Positions 10,120-20,940 of a stretch of DNA of 64,000 nucleotides are shown here, piece by piece. The stretch is from Okapia johnstoni (taxonomy: Eukaryota; Chordata; Mammalia; Artiodactyla; Giraffidae). The stretch is taken from assembly GCA_024291935.2 (NCBI GenBank), contig CM044309.1:3658001-3722000 (forward strand), in the 5' to 3' direction. A model generated the notes under the pieces. It worked only from the letters and a program-made list of their open reading frames with translations, made no database searches and had not been told where the DNA came from. The number at the start of each line of letters is the position of its first letter. The stretch's first letter is position 1. Both the position numbers and the translations under genes were made by a program.

Positions 10120-11106
10120 TGTTGTTCAGTCACTAAGTCGTGTCCAACTCTTTGTAACCCCATAGACTGCAGCCTGCCAGACTTCCCTGTCCTTCATTAC
10201 CTCCCAGACTTTCCTCAAACTCCTGGCTATTGTTGGTGATGCCATCCAAGCATCTCATCCCCTGTCACCCCCTTTTCCTCCTGCCTTCAATCTTTTCCAG
10301 CATCAGGGTATTTTCCAGTGAGTCAGTTCTTCTAATCAGGTGGCCAAAGTATTGGAATTTCAGCTTCAGGACTGATTTCCTTTAGGATCGACTGGTTTGT
10401 TCTCCTTGCAGTTCAAGGAACTCTCAAGAGTCTTCTCCAGCAACAAAATTCAAAAGCATCAATTTTTCAGCTTCAGCCATCTTAATGGTCCAGCTCTCAC
10501 ATCTGTACCTATCTACTGGAAAAACCATAGCTTTGACCATATGGACCTTTATTGGCAAAGTAATGTCTCTGCTTTTAATATGCTCTCTAGGCTTGTCATA
10601 TCTTTTTTTCCAAGGAGCAAGTCTTTTAATTTCATGGGGGCAGTCACCATCTGCAGTGATTTTGGAGCCCCAAGAAAATAAAATCTGTCACCGTTTCTAC
10701 TTTTTACCCTTCTATTTGCCATGAAGTGATGGGACCAGATGCTATAATCTTAGTTTTTTGAATGCTGAGTGTTAAGCCAGCTTTTTCACTCTTTGCTTTC
10801 ACTTTCATCAGTCAGCGCTTTAGTTCCTCTTTGCTTTCGAGCATTAGAGTGGCATCATCTGCATATCTGAGGTTGTTGACATTGCTTCAGAAATCTTGAT
10901 TCCATCAGGTGACAATATACAGCTTTGACATACTTCTTTCCCAATTTTGAACCAGTCCATTTTTCAGTGTCCACTTCTGTTGTCTCATAACCTGCACACC
11001 GATTTCTCAGGAGACAGCTAAGGTGGTCTGGTATTCCTATCTCTTTAAGAATTTTTCACAGTTTGCTGTGACCCACACAGCCAAAGGCTTCATAATATGG
11101 TCCTTC
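10120..11106 (-). mobile_element. BovB 3' fragment, antisense (~1 kb)
   Basis: Antisense BovB from its 3' end (GTTGTTCAGTCACTAAGTCG) up to the reverse-transcriptase motif A region (CACAGCCAAAGGCTT, the A-K-A-F-D codons). Motif C (Y-A-D-D) is still readable near 10,858-10,870, but frameshifts scatter through the copy. AAAATAAT occurs on both sides (10,112-10,119 and 11,107-11,114) and is a weak candidate duplication. Confidence 0.9.
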
Positions 11107-11154
11107 AAAATAATATGATTTACTTAAAAACCAAATAATGGGCTGCAATTTAAT

Positions 11155-11322
11155 GTTGGTGTTTAGCGGCTCAGTGGTGTCTGATTCTTTTGAGACCCCA
11201 TGGACTGTAGCCCACCAGGCACATGGGATTTTTCTCAGGCAAGAATACTGGAGTGGGTTGCCATTTCCTCCTCCAGGGGATCTTCCTTATCCAGGGATTG
11301 AACCCGCATCTCCACATCTCAG
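11155..11322 (-). mobile_element. Bov-tA SINE, damaged
   Basis: Antisense SINE with GGCTCAGTGGTGTCTGATTC, GCAAGAATACTGGAGTGGG and GGGATTGAACCCGCATCTC. The 3' flank has a small local duplication of CATGTGTAATGTTA. Confidence 0.88.
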
Positions 11323-11340
11323 GTATTCCATGTGTAATGT

Positions 11341-12170
11341 TATATACACATGTGTAATGTTAAATATATAGATATTTAAGTAAGTTAAATTTAACTAAAC
11401 TCATTTTTGCTTATTTAAGTTAATTTTTATGTAAGTTAACTTTTAATTTATTAAGTTACACATTCAAGTCTTAATTTTCTTAAGATTTAGGTTCATCAGT
11501 CTTATATAACTTTAAGTTATACTTATACTTTTGGTAATTGTATTAAAATAAAAATAAGTGCTTATTCTTAATATATTCTTTGATTGAAATTTAAGTTAAT
11601 TCTTTTCTAAGAAATTGAACTTCTCTATAAAACTAATCCAATTTACAAACAATTATAATGTGTTAAACATTCATGGAACTAAATATATAACTTAAGTACA
11701 TCTGTTTCTCTCAATATTTTAAATGCCTAAAGGGAAGATATGAATATAGCATGCACTCTTTTTCTAAGTAGATGCTATAAATATTATTAAGCTATAATTA
11801 CTATTTCAAGTAACTTAACAAAATTTAACAGATTACACTAAATATTTAAAGAGTTAACAGAAAAATTGTAATAATGACTTAATTTGTCTTTTCTCTACTT
11901 ATTTTTTCATCTTTTTAGAGCTTAAAGATACTTAGGGAGGAGAATAGAGTTTCCATTGTACTCAGACAGAATACAAGATCATAATATAGATATGTATCTC
12001 TTTATCATGTATTTGAGTCCAAAGGAAAACATTAGACCCTATATATTCTCTCAGGTTCTGAGCAGGGTACAGGTAAATGCCTTAAAATTTTTCATAGAGT
12101 TAATTCCATATGCTTGGTCACAAATAAACGACAAGTCCACATATTTCAGCTGAGAATTTGTTTTGCAACT
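11341..12170. other. Very AT-rich stretch with recurrent TTAAGTTA-like words
   Basis: From about 11,360 to 11,560 the words AAGTTAA/TTAACTT recur many times without a fixed period. The rest is AT-rich and unassigned. No gene is seen. Confidence 0.5.
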
Positions 12171-12194
12171 TCGTGAATCACTTTTTCTTTTCCA

Positions 12195-12415
12195 CTTTAT
12201 CACGATCTCTTGAATCTGTTTTTAGCTCATTGGATGGAGAAGTATAATTTTGTAACCCACTAAGGTTGCAGGTAGCTTCCAGCACTTGTTGAAGGAATTC
12301 ATCTAATCTTCTCACTGCCTGAGAGGATTCTGAATTCTTTTCTTATTTTTTTTTCCTCTAACTCTTGGCCATAATTCAACAGAAAGTTGATTAGCTCAAT
12401 CGTATCTCTGCAGGT
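12195..12415 (-). other. Possible decayed exon or pseudogene (weak)
   Basis: Read on the minus strand, one frame begins R-D-T-I-E-L-I-N-F-L-L-N-Y-G-Q-E-L. After an A-rich run a second frame continues with A-V-R-R-L-D-E-F-L-Q-Q-V-L-E-A-T. A pyrimidine-rich tract ending in CTGCAG sits just upstream. Both look protein-like, but I cannot name a family and the frames do not join, so this may be chance. Confidence 0.2.
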
Positions 12416-12745
12416 AGAAATAGTAGGTCTGGAGTGGAATGTTAAGCATAGTTTACCCAAATGTCATAAAATATGCACCTTTCAGTTATCACAGTACAAG
12501 CTTGAAGAGTAGGTGGATAATATGGATGGGAGATGAGTAAGATGGGAGAGAAGCAGCTCAAATGAAAAATGATAACATCTACCGCTAGCCTGACTCTCGT
12601 ATTTAATCTTTGACAATCACTGAGAAAAGGATGATCTATTATAATTCCGCCTCAAGTTTCTATCCCAGAAATTCTTTCAGTGACATAAAAAACAAAGGAA
12701 GTGGTATATTGTCTGGAAATTTTTGAAGCCAATAGCTACTGTAGC

Positions 12746-12803
<58 letters not shown>
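12746..12803. repeat. (A)n followed by (AT)n microsatellite
   Basis: About 21 A residues pass directly into an AT dinucleotide run. It is likely polymorphic. Confidence 0.95.
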
Positions 12804-12804
<1 letters not shown>

Positions 12805-12966
12805 CTTATAGTAAAGCATCGCTTCCTTGTGTTAGCATTCTACATGAATGGATCACTTCAAATACACTGACTTTGCATCCTGACTTTAAACTATACAGTG
12901 TTTTGTCCTTTGATCAGAATCTGGAGTCTGCTGACTGGGTGAATGCAAATGTTTAATATTTGTTTA

Positions 12967-13173
12967 TGCGTGTATGCATCTCAGTTGTGTTCAACTCTGT
13001 GCGACCCCATGGACTGCAGCCCGCCAGTCTCCTCTCTCCATGGGATTCTCCAGGCAAGAATACTGGAGTGGGTTGCCATTCCCTTCTCCAGGGGATCTTC
13101 CTGAGCCAGGGATCGAACACAGGTCTCCTGCACTTCAGGCAGATCTTTACTGTCTGAGCCACCAGAGAAGCCC
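12967..13173 (-). mobile_element. Bov-tA SINE, full length
   Basis: Antisense Bov-tA including the head (GAGCCACCAGAGAAGCCC at the right end). It is flanked by a perfect 13-bp duplication, TAATATTTGTTTA, at 12,954-12,966 and 13,174-13,186. Confidence 0.95.
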
Positions 13174-13186
13174 TAATATTTGTTTA

Positions 13187-13839
13187 ATAATCTAGAACTG
13201 TGTAATCATACCAAAGTTTCCCAAATACCATTATGAATACAAGCAATTACCCTGTAACCTATTGATTATATTTTGATGAAGGTTTTGATACAATACAAAG
13301 TATCAATGAGCAGGCATTTTCTGCCATTTTCTCTTATATCTTTTATGTCCTTTGTCTCCTTACTATTTTCCTTGGCAATCTTCACTTGCCCTATTAACTT
13401 GATCATTTTTGCTTTCGATACTTTCTGAAAGAGAGAATTCTCTGCAATGGCAGTGGTATTGTTCTGAGAAATGACCTGAATGATAAGTTAACCTCCCCAT
13501 TGTCCAATAGCTAGTTAAGTGAAGTAGTGAAGTTAAAAGAAAATTATATGCCAAATGTTCAAAGAAATATAAAGTCTAGATATGAGAATCCTTCTGTGAC
13601 ACATTATGGGAGTTGTAAGAAAATAAATATTACTAACTTTTGCAGTGTTTCTTACCCCAACCACTAATATTGTTTATGGCCTTTTTATAATTTTTCATCC
13701 ACATCGTTTTAACAATGTGTTAACTGATCTCACTGTCCGATGCATTTGCTGCTAACACTTTTCTACAGACTTGTCATATCACTTTGTCTAGAGCACAACT
13801 TCTAATTATCCTTCTTTTGAGTTCTGTGTTCATTTATCT
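13187..13839. other. Unique intronic sequence
   Basis: No repeat or coding signal recognised. Confidence 0.55.
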
Positions 13840-14110
13840 TACAAACGATTTTTAAACACTTATTATGTGCGGAGAAACTGTTAGGCACTGTTTTTTAGGG
13901 AAAGTCACTAATAAGTATAGTCTATATACTATGAGAGACATACGCTTGAATTGCACGGAGAAAGGAACTTTACCAAGAAGTTAAGGAAAAACTGCCCTGG
14001 AGAAATGACAACTAAACTGAATTTTAAACTAGTCAGGCAAAAATTCACAGGGCATAAATTGGTAAGAGAAAAGACAGAGCATCTTTGGGCATCTACAATA
14101 TAGTGCATAA
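13840..14110 (-). mobile_element. L2 LINE fragment (old)
   Basis: CACTTATTATGTGCGG / TTAGGCACTGTT followed by a CAGGCAAAAATTCACAGGGC block is the antisense order of the L2 3' region. Highly diverged. Confidence 0.5.
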
Positions 14111-14872
14111 AAAGCTTTTCATTCCACATGATCAAGACTAGTTGCTGATTAAATAGATAAAATAATCACTTAAGAAATGATACATTAATACTATATTAGT
14201 TAGATGCATATTAGGCACTGTAGCAAAATGCAAGGCTTTTAACAAGACGGAAATCCACTTCACACATAAATGTCTGAATACAGGCTATCCGTGACTGATG
14301 TGGTAGCTTGTGATGGGACTCAGAATTTTCTATCTTGTTATGATTTTATGCTGGCAGTGTTGTCTTTCTGCTCTTGGTTGAAGATAGCCAACCAGCCATT
14401 CAAGCCAGTGGGAGTGGCTGTGGTTCTGATGCTGCCTCTTTCTTCCCTGTACTAACTTTGCGCCTACGTGGACAAGAGGAGATGAAGGGACTCTAGACAT
14501 TATCTTTTTACGTGTCTGACTCTGAGAATGTGTTAGTCCTTTTGTGACCACATCAGCTTGCTTTGAGCCTATTTTATGTGATCATAAGTATGAGTGATGG
14601 CCTAAACAGCCTCCTTTGGCAAGGAGTTCAGTCTCTGGAGAGTCCAGGTATTGGTCTGATATCCAATTAGTGGCATCACTCCAACAAGTTCTGACATGTG
14701 CAACTTGTTGTCCCCAGGTTGAGGCAATTTCAGGCAAGTCTATGGTTGCAAAGGCCAATTACCCTCCATGGATAACTCATACTTGCTGTCAGTGATGGAA
14801 CAGAATCCTGATTTGAATTGTGAAATCAAAATGGTGATCCTTGCCCCTTGCTAATTGACCATCCTGATTTTT
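14111..14872. other. Unassigned intronic sequence
   Basis: No family recognised. The stretch around 14,280-14,560 has a moderate-GC, repeat-like feel (probably an old transposable element), but I cannot name it. The 61- and 73-codon frames here overlap on opposite strands and are not supported as genes. Confidence 0.45.
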
Positions 14873-15092
14873 TTGTTGCTCTTCAGACACTAAGTCGTGT
14901 CTGACTCTTTGTGACCCCATGAACTGCAGTGCATCAGGTCTCCTTGTCCTTCACTGTCTCCCAGAGTTTGCTCAAACTCATGTCCATTGAGTCAGTGATG
15001 CCAACCAACCATCTCATCCTCTGTTGCCCCTTCTCCTCTTGCCCTCAATCTTTACCAGCATCAGGGTCTTTTTCCAATAAGTAGGCTCTCCC
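14873..15092 (-). mobile_element. BovB 3'-terminal fragment (220 bp)
   Basis: Antisense BovB 3' end: CACTAAGTCGTGTCTGACTC, ACCATCTCATCCTCTGTTGC and CAGCATCAGGGTC. Confidence 0.9.
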
Positions 15093-15451
15093 ACCTTACC
15101 TTCTCCCAAGTTCCCCTTTTCTTTTGCAGGTAGCACCAGGAGGATCAGATAAGCTGAGTGATTAGGTAGACGTCCAATGACAAAGCCATCAGTAGTCCTT
15201 TCATCTTAAAATCATTGCATTTATGAGTGATTTTCTTGAAATCTTTAGAGGTGTACTCAAGTTGGGTATACTCTCTCCTTTCTTAGTGTGAAGAAGAAAG
15301 GAAAGGATGGTTCATAAGTACTGCACATTCCCTCTAGGCAACTCTACCCATCCCAACCGCTCCTCTCTTATTAAATAAAGTGAAGAAAGATAAGGAGGAA
15401 AGAGGAGTGATAGATAACACCACCCAATAAGCATTATTATACAACCCACAT
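15093..15451. other. Unique intronic sequence
   Basis: No recognised element between the BovB fragment and the leader of the next LINE. Confidence 0.5.
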
Positions 15452-15673
15452 ATAAGATGGTGGAGTAGAAGGATGTGCTCATATTCTCCTGTGAGAACAC
15501 CAAAATTGTAACTAGCTGCTGAACAACCATCAACAGGAGAATGTTGGACCCCACCAAGAAAGAGATACCCTGCAACCAAGGGCAAAGGAGAAGCCCCAAA
15601 CAAGATGGTAGGAGGAACACAATCACATTTTAAATCAAATCTCAGACCTGCCAGAGACAATCGGAACTCAAAC

Positions 15674-16326
15674 AAAACCTTGTGTGCACCAGGACCGCAG
15701 TATACGATCAGTGACCCCCACAAGAGACTGAGCTAGACTATCTTTGAGTGTTTGAGTGTCTCCTTCAGAAGTGTGGGTCCCAGTGACCTTCCACGGGGAC
15801 CTGGGAGTTACAGTGTGTGGCATAGGTCCTCTTGGAGGAGGCGCCATTATCCCTACTACAGAGCCACAGAGCAGACGACCCCCAAACTGGAGAACAATTA
15901 TATCAAAGAAGTTCTTGCACTGTTGCAAAAGTTCTAGGGCCCACAAAGATTTCCAAACCTGGGGATCGAGCAAAAGCACTGAGAACCCCCAGGGAAACAG
16001 ACTCTTGGAGGGCACAACAAAACCTTGTATGCACCAGGACCCAGATAAAGAAGCAGTGACCCCACAAGAGACTGAGCCAGACTTGCCTGTGAGGATCCAG
16101 GAGGCTGTGGTGGAGGTGTGGGTTGACAGTGGCCTGCCAAGGGTCAGGGGCACTAACTACAACAGTTCTGGGAACCGAAGCATGCTGGCATCAGTGCTTT
16201 TGAAGGAGGTCACCATTAATATCATTACAGGTACCATGGTTTGGCCTCAGGCCATACTACAGGTAGGAAACACAACCCACCCATCAGAAGAAAATTATAT
16301 TAAAGATTTACTGAGCATGGCCCTGT
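15674..16326 (+). repeat. Two tandem ~345-bp leader units
   Basis: The block starting AAAACCTTGTGTGCACCAGG (15,674) recurs as AAAACCTTGTATGCACCAGG (16,019). Both continue with a CCCCACAAGAGACTGAGC block and a later GGCAT...GGAGG...CCATTA block in the same order. The units are diverged direct repeats and may be promoter-type monomers of the LINE leader. Open frames of 161 and 210 codons across them have no recognisable product. Confidence 0.7.
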
Positions 16327-16673
16327 GGTATTGGAGAAGACTCTTGAGAGTCCCTTGGACTTCAAGGAGATCAACCAGTCCATCCTAAAGGAAATCAGTC
16401 CTCATTGGAAGTACTGACACTGAAGCTGAAACTCCAATACTTTGGCCACCTGATGTGAAGAGATGACTCATTGGAAAAGACCCTGATGCTGGGAAAGATT
16501 GAAGGCAGGAAGAGAAGGGGATGACAGACGAGATGGTTGGATAGTATCACTGACTCAATGAACATGAGTTTGAGTAAGCTCTGGGAGTTGATGATAGACA
16601 GGGAAGCCTGGCATGCTGCAGTCCATGGGGTTGCAAAGAGGCAGACACAACTGAGCGACTGAACTGAACTGAG
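16327..16673 (+). mobile_element. Nested BovB 3' fragment (347 bp) in the leader
   Basis: Sense BovB 3' end from GTATTGGAGAAGACTCTTGA to the terminal GAACTGAACTGAG. It is flanked by CTGAGCATGGCCCTGT (16,311-16,326) and CTGAGCATGGCTCTGT (16,674-16,689), a 16-bp target-site duplication with one mismatch. Confidence 0.93.
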
Positions 16674-17114
16674 CTGAGCATGGCTCTGTCTATCAGAGCA
16701 AAACCCAGTTTTACCCACTCCCACCAGGAAGCTTCCACAAGCCTCTTATCCTTATTCATCAGAGGGCAGACAGAATGAAAACCACAATCACAGAAAACTA
16801 ACCAAACTGATCACATGGATCACAAAGTTGTCTAACTCAATGAAACTATGAGCCATGTGGTGTAAGGTCACCCAAGATGGATGAGTCATGGTGGAGAGTT
16901 CCAAAAAAATGTGGTCCACTGGAGAAGGGAATTGCAAACCACTTCAGTATTCTTGTTTTGAGCACCCCATGAACAGTATGAAAAGGCAAAAATTTATGAC
17001 ACTGAAAGATGAACTTCCCAGGTCAGTAGGTGCCCAATATGTTCCTGGAGAAGAGTGGAGAAATAACTCCAGAAAGAAAGAAGAGATGGAGCCAAAGCAA
17101 AACAACACCCAGCT

Positions 17115-17485
17115 GTGGATGTGACGAGTGATGGAAGTAAAGTCCAATGCTGTAAAGACCAATACTGCATAGGAACCTGGAATGTTAGGTCCATGAATCA
17201 AGGCAAATTGGAAGTAGTCAAACAGGAGATGGCAAGAGTGAACATTGACATTTTAGGAATCAGTGAGCTAAAATGGACTGGAATGGGTGAATTTAACTCA
17301 GATGACCATTATATCTACTACAGTGGGCAAGAATCTCTTAGAAGAAATGGAGTAGCCATCATAGTCAACAAAAGAGTCCAAAATACACTACTTGGTTGCA
17401 ATCTCAAAAGCGACAGAATGATCTCTGTTCGTTTCCAAGGCAAACCATTCAATGTCACAGTAATCCAAGTCTATGCCCCGACCAG
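17115..17485 (+). pseudogene. BovB endonuclease-domain fragment
   Basis: This open frame covers the N-terminal apurinic-endonuclease-like domain of the BovB polyprotein. The conserved asparagine sits in T-W-N-V-R-S and the glutamate in I-S-E-L-K-W. The frame then runs through [10 protein letters not shown] to V-I-Q-V-Y-A-P. At 17,486 it is cut by a younger BovB fragment, so the frame ends in foreign sequence (the 'ORF' to 17,501 includes insert bases). The domain would nick target DNA in the living element. Here it is detached from its polymerase. Confidence 0.85.
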
Positions 17486-18001
17486 GTTATGGCCAACCTA
17501 GATAGCATATTTAAAAGCAGAGACATTACTTTGCCAACAAAAGTCCGTCTAGTCAAGGCTATGGTTTTTCCAGTGGTCATGTATGGATGTGAGAGTTGGA
17601 CGGTGAAGAAAGCTGAGTGCCGTAGAATTGATGCTTTTGAACTGTGGTGTTGGAGAAGACTCTTGAGAGTCCCTTGGACTGCAAGGAGATCCAATCAATC
17701 CATCCTAAAGGAGATCAATCCTGGGTGTTCATTGGAAGGGCTGATGTTGAAGCTGAAACTCCAATACTTTGGCCACCTCATGCAAAGAGTTGACTCATTG
17801 GAAAAGACCCTAATGCTGGGTAGGATTGGGGGCGGGAGGAGAAGGGGACGACAGAGGATGAGATGGTTGGATGGCATCACCGACTCGATGGACATGGGTT
17901 TGGGTAGACTCTGGGAGTTGGTGATGGACAGAGAGGCCTGGCGTGCTGCAATTCATGGGGTCGCAAAGAGTCAGACACGACTGAGCGACTGAACTGAACT
18001 G
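17486..18001 (+). mobile_element. Nested young BovB 3' fragment (516 bp) in the endonuclease region
   Basis: Sense BovB 3' end, same young type as the copy at 543-1387. It is flanked by a perfect 13-bp target-site duplication, ATGCCCCGACCAG, at 17,473-17,485 and 18,002-18,014. The frame at 17,396-17,992 (198 codons) is a chimera of the host LINE and this insert. From about codon 30 it carries the C-terminal BovB segment almost uninterrupted. Confidence 0.96.
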
Positions 18002-18916
18002 ATGCCCCGACCAGTAACGCTGAAGAAGCTGAAGTTGAACGGTTCTATGTAGATCTACAAGACCTTCTAGAACTAACACAAAAAAAGATGTCCTTGTCAT
18101 TATAGGAAACTGGAATGCAAAAGTAAGAAATCAAGAAATACCTGGATTAACGAGTGAGTTTGGCCTTGGAGTACAGAATGAAGCAGGGCAAAGGCTAACA
18201 GAGTTTTGCCAAGAGAACACATTGGTCATAGCAAACACCCTCTTCCAACAACACTAGAGAAGACTCAACACATGGACATAACCAGATGGTCAGTACCAAA
18301 ATCAGACTGATTATATCTTTGTAGCCACAGATGGAGAAGCTCTATACAGTCAGCAAATATAAGATCAGGACCTGACTGTGGGTCATCATGAACTCCTTAT
18401 TGCCAAATTCGGACTTAAACTGAAGACAGTAGGGGTAACCACTATGCCATTCAGGCATGACCTAAATCCAATCCCTTATGATTATACAGTGGAAGTGAGA
18501 AATAGATACATGGGGTTAGATCTGATGGACAGAGTGCCTGAGAACTATGGACACAGGTACGTGACACTGTACTGGAGGCGGTGATCAAAATAATCCCCAA
18601 GAAAAAGAAATGCAAAAAAGGCAAAATGGTTGTCTGAGGAGGTCTTACAAATAGCTGAGAAAAATAGAAGCAAAAGGCAAAGGAGAAAAGGTAAGATATA
18701 TCTCTCTGAATGCTGAGTTACAAAGCATAGCAAGGAGAGTGAGAAAGCCTTCCTAAGTGATCAGTGCAAAGAAATAAAGGAAAACAATAGAATGGGAAAG
18801 ACTAGAGATCTCTTCGAGAAAATTAGAGACACCAAGGGAACATTTCATGCAAACACGGGCACAATAAAGGACAGAAATGGTATGGATTTAACAGAAGCAG
18901 AAGATATTAAGAAGGG

Positions 18917-19937
18917 GTGGCCAGAATACACAGAGAACTGTACAAAGAAAATCTTCATGACCCAGATAATCACGATGGTGTGATCACTCACCTAGAGCCA
19001 GACATCCTGGAATGTGAAGTCAAGTGGGCCTTAGGAAGCATCACTATGAACAAAGCTAGGGGAGGTGATAGAATTCCAGCTGAGCTATTTCAAATCCTAA
19101 GAGATGATGCTGTGAAAGTGCTGCACTCAACATGGCAGCAAATTTGGAAAACTCAGCAGTGGCCACAGGACTGGAAAAGGTCAGTTCTCAATTCACTCCC
19201 AAAGAAGGGCAAGGCCAGAGAATGTTCAAATTACCACATAATTGTCCTCATTTCACATGCTAGCAAAGTAATGGTCAAAATTCTAGAAGTCAGACTTCAA
19301 CAGCATGTGAACTGAGAATTTCGAGATGTTCAAGCTGGATTTAGAAAAGGCAGAGGAACCAGCGTTCAAATTGCCAGCATCTGTTGGATCATAGAAAAAG
19401 CAAGAAAATTCCAGAAAAACATCTACTCTGTTTCAATGACTACACTAAAGCTTTTGTGTGGATCACAACAAACTATGGGAAATTCTTCAAGAGATGAGAA
19501 TACCAGACCACCTTACCTGCCTACTGAGAAACCTGTATGCAGGTCAGGAAGCAACAGTTAGAACCAGACATGGAACAACAGACTGGTTCCAATTTGGGAA
19601 AGGAGTGCATCAAGGCTGTATATCGTCACCCTGCTTATTTAAATTATATGCAGAGTACATCATGAGAAACGCTGGGCTGAATGAAGAACTAGCTGGAATC
19701 AAGATTGCCAGGAGAAATATCAATAACCTCAGATATGCAGATGACACCATCCTTATGGCAGAAAATAAAGAGGAACTAAAGAGTCTCTTGATAAAATTGA
19801 AAGAGAAGAGTGAAAAAGCTGGATTAAAGCTCAACACTCAGAAAATGAAGATCATGTCATCTGGCCCCATCACTTCATGGCAAATAGATGGGGAAAGAAT
19901 GGAAACAGTGACAGACTTTATTTTCTTGGGCTACTAA
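18917..19937 (+). pseudogene. BovB reverse-transcriptase region, frameshifted
   Basis: Frames at 18,917-19,315 and 19,458-19,937 carry the polymerase region of the 15.4-20.5 kb LINE. The first has the upstream W-A-L-G-S-I-T and L-P-K-K-G segments. The second has V-H-Q-G-C-I-S-S-P (motif B) and Y-A-D-D (motif C) intact. The motif A region between them (around 19,430-19,460) is frameshifted and the frame is broken by a stop near 19,314. In a live element this domain copies the RNA onto the nicked target. Confidence 0.85.
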
Positions 19938-20639
19938 ATCACTACAGATGGTGACTGTAGCCATGAAATTAAAAGACACTTGTTCCTTGGAAGTAAAGCT
20001 ATGACCAACCTACACAGTGTATTAAAAATAAGAGACATTTTATAAGAGAGCAAAGAAAACAAATAAGAGAACAAAGCTCTGCCCAGTCAAAGCTATGGTT
20101 TTCCCAGTGGTCATGTATGGATGTGAGAGTTGGACGGTGAAGAAAGCTGAGCGCCGAAGAATTGATGCTTTTGAACTGTGGTGTTGGAGAAGACTCTTGA
20201 GAGTCCCTTGGACTGCAGAGAGATCAAACCAGTCAATTGGAAAGGAAATCAGTCCTGGGTGTTCATTGGAAGGACTGACATTGAAGCTGAAACTACAATA
20301 TTTTAGCCACCTGATGTGAAGAGCCGAATCACTGGAAAAGACCCTGGTGCTGGGAAAGATTGAAAGTGGGGTGAGAAGGGAACAACAGAGGATGAGATGG
20401 TTGGATGGTATCTCCGGCTGAAAGGACATGAGTTTGAGCAAGCTCCGGGAGTTGGTGATGGATGGGGAGGCCTGGTGTGCTGCAGTCCATGGTGTTGCAA
20501 GGAGTTGGACATGACTGTGTGACTGAAGAACAACAATAGGTATGGGAGGTAGATGATAATAAAATGAAGAATAAGAATTGAAATAAAAATAACCACCACA
20601 GCAGCCTACCATTGAGTGACATATAATGTTATGCCAACC

Positions 20640-20940
20640 TCTCTCTAAGAGTTTTTCATATACTCTTTCACATAATTACTCCCCTAAGCATATTGGAGAA
20701 GGATATAGCAATCCACTCCAGTATTCATGCCTGGAAAATACCATGGACAGAGGAGCCTGTGGGGCTACAGTCCACATGGTTGCATAGAGTCAGACATGAC
20801 TGAGCGACTTCACTTTCAAGCATATTGGGGTAGTACAATTTTTTTGAGTCATCAGGTTGGATAATTTTCTCATTTCCAGTCTAGTGAGTATCAAAACTAG
20901 AATTTGATCCCAAGCAGTCTTGCTCCTGAGCCTGGTGGTA
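20640..20940 (-). mobile_element. MIR SINE, split by a BOV-A2-type SINE
   Basis: ATACTCTTTCACATAATTAC, then (after the insert) TTCTCATTTCCAGTCTAGTG, AACTAGAATTTGATCCCAAG and TCTTGCTCCTGAGCCTG follow the antisense MIR order. Confidence 0.65.
20697..20817 (+). mobile_element. BOV-A2-type SINE monomer
   Basis: AGAAGGATATAGCAATCCAC, CACTCCAGTATTCATGCCTG and GACTGAGCGACTTCACTTTC give a sense monomer. The 11-bp duplication AAGCATATTGG flanks it at 20,686-20,696 and 20,818-20,828. Confidence 0.94.

Larger units (their letters stand above)
15452..20536 (+). mobile_element. Near-complete BovB LINE with long 5' leader, carrying two nested BovB inserts
   Basis: Three pieces (15,452-16,326; 16,690-17,485; 18,015-20,536) read as one sense LINE once two younger BovB fragments and their duplications are set aside. 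In order they give a leader with two ~345-bp related units, an AP-endonuclease-like region (W-N-V-R-S near 17,180; I-S-E-L-K-W near 17,260), a linker, a reverse transcriptase with intact Y-A-D-D near 19,733-19,744, the C-terminal region ([10 protein letters not shown]) and the 3' end. Many frameshifts and stops are present. No clear outer target-site duplication was found. That the leader belongs to the BovB body is inferred from uninterrupted continuity. Confidence 0.8.

Noticed and set aside
15668..16388. 161-, 129- and 210-codon frames as host genes
   Set aside because: They lie on opposite strands over the repeated LINE leader, and none shows a recognisable domain.
17396..17992. 198-codon frame as a possible novel gene
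   Set aside because: It is a chimera of an old BovB endonuclease and a nested BovB 3' fragment; the insertion borders and duplication are visible.
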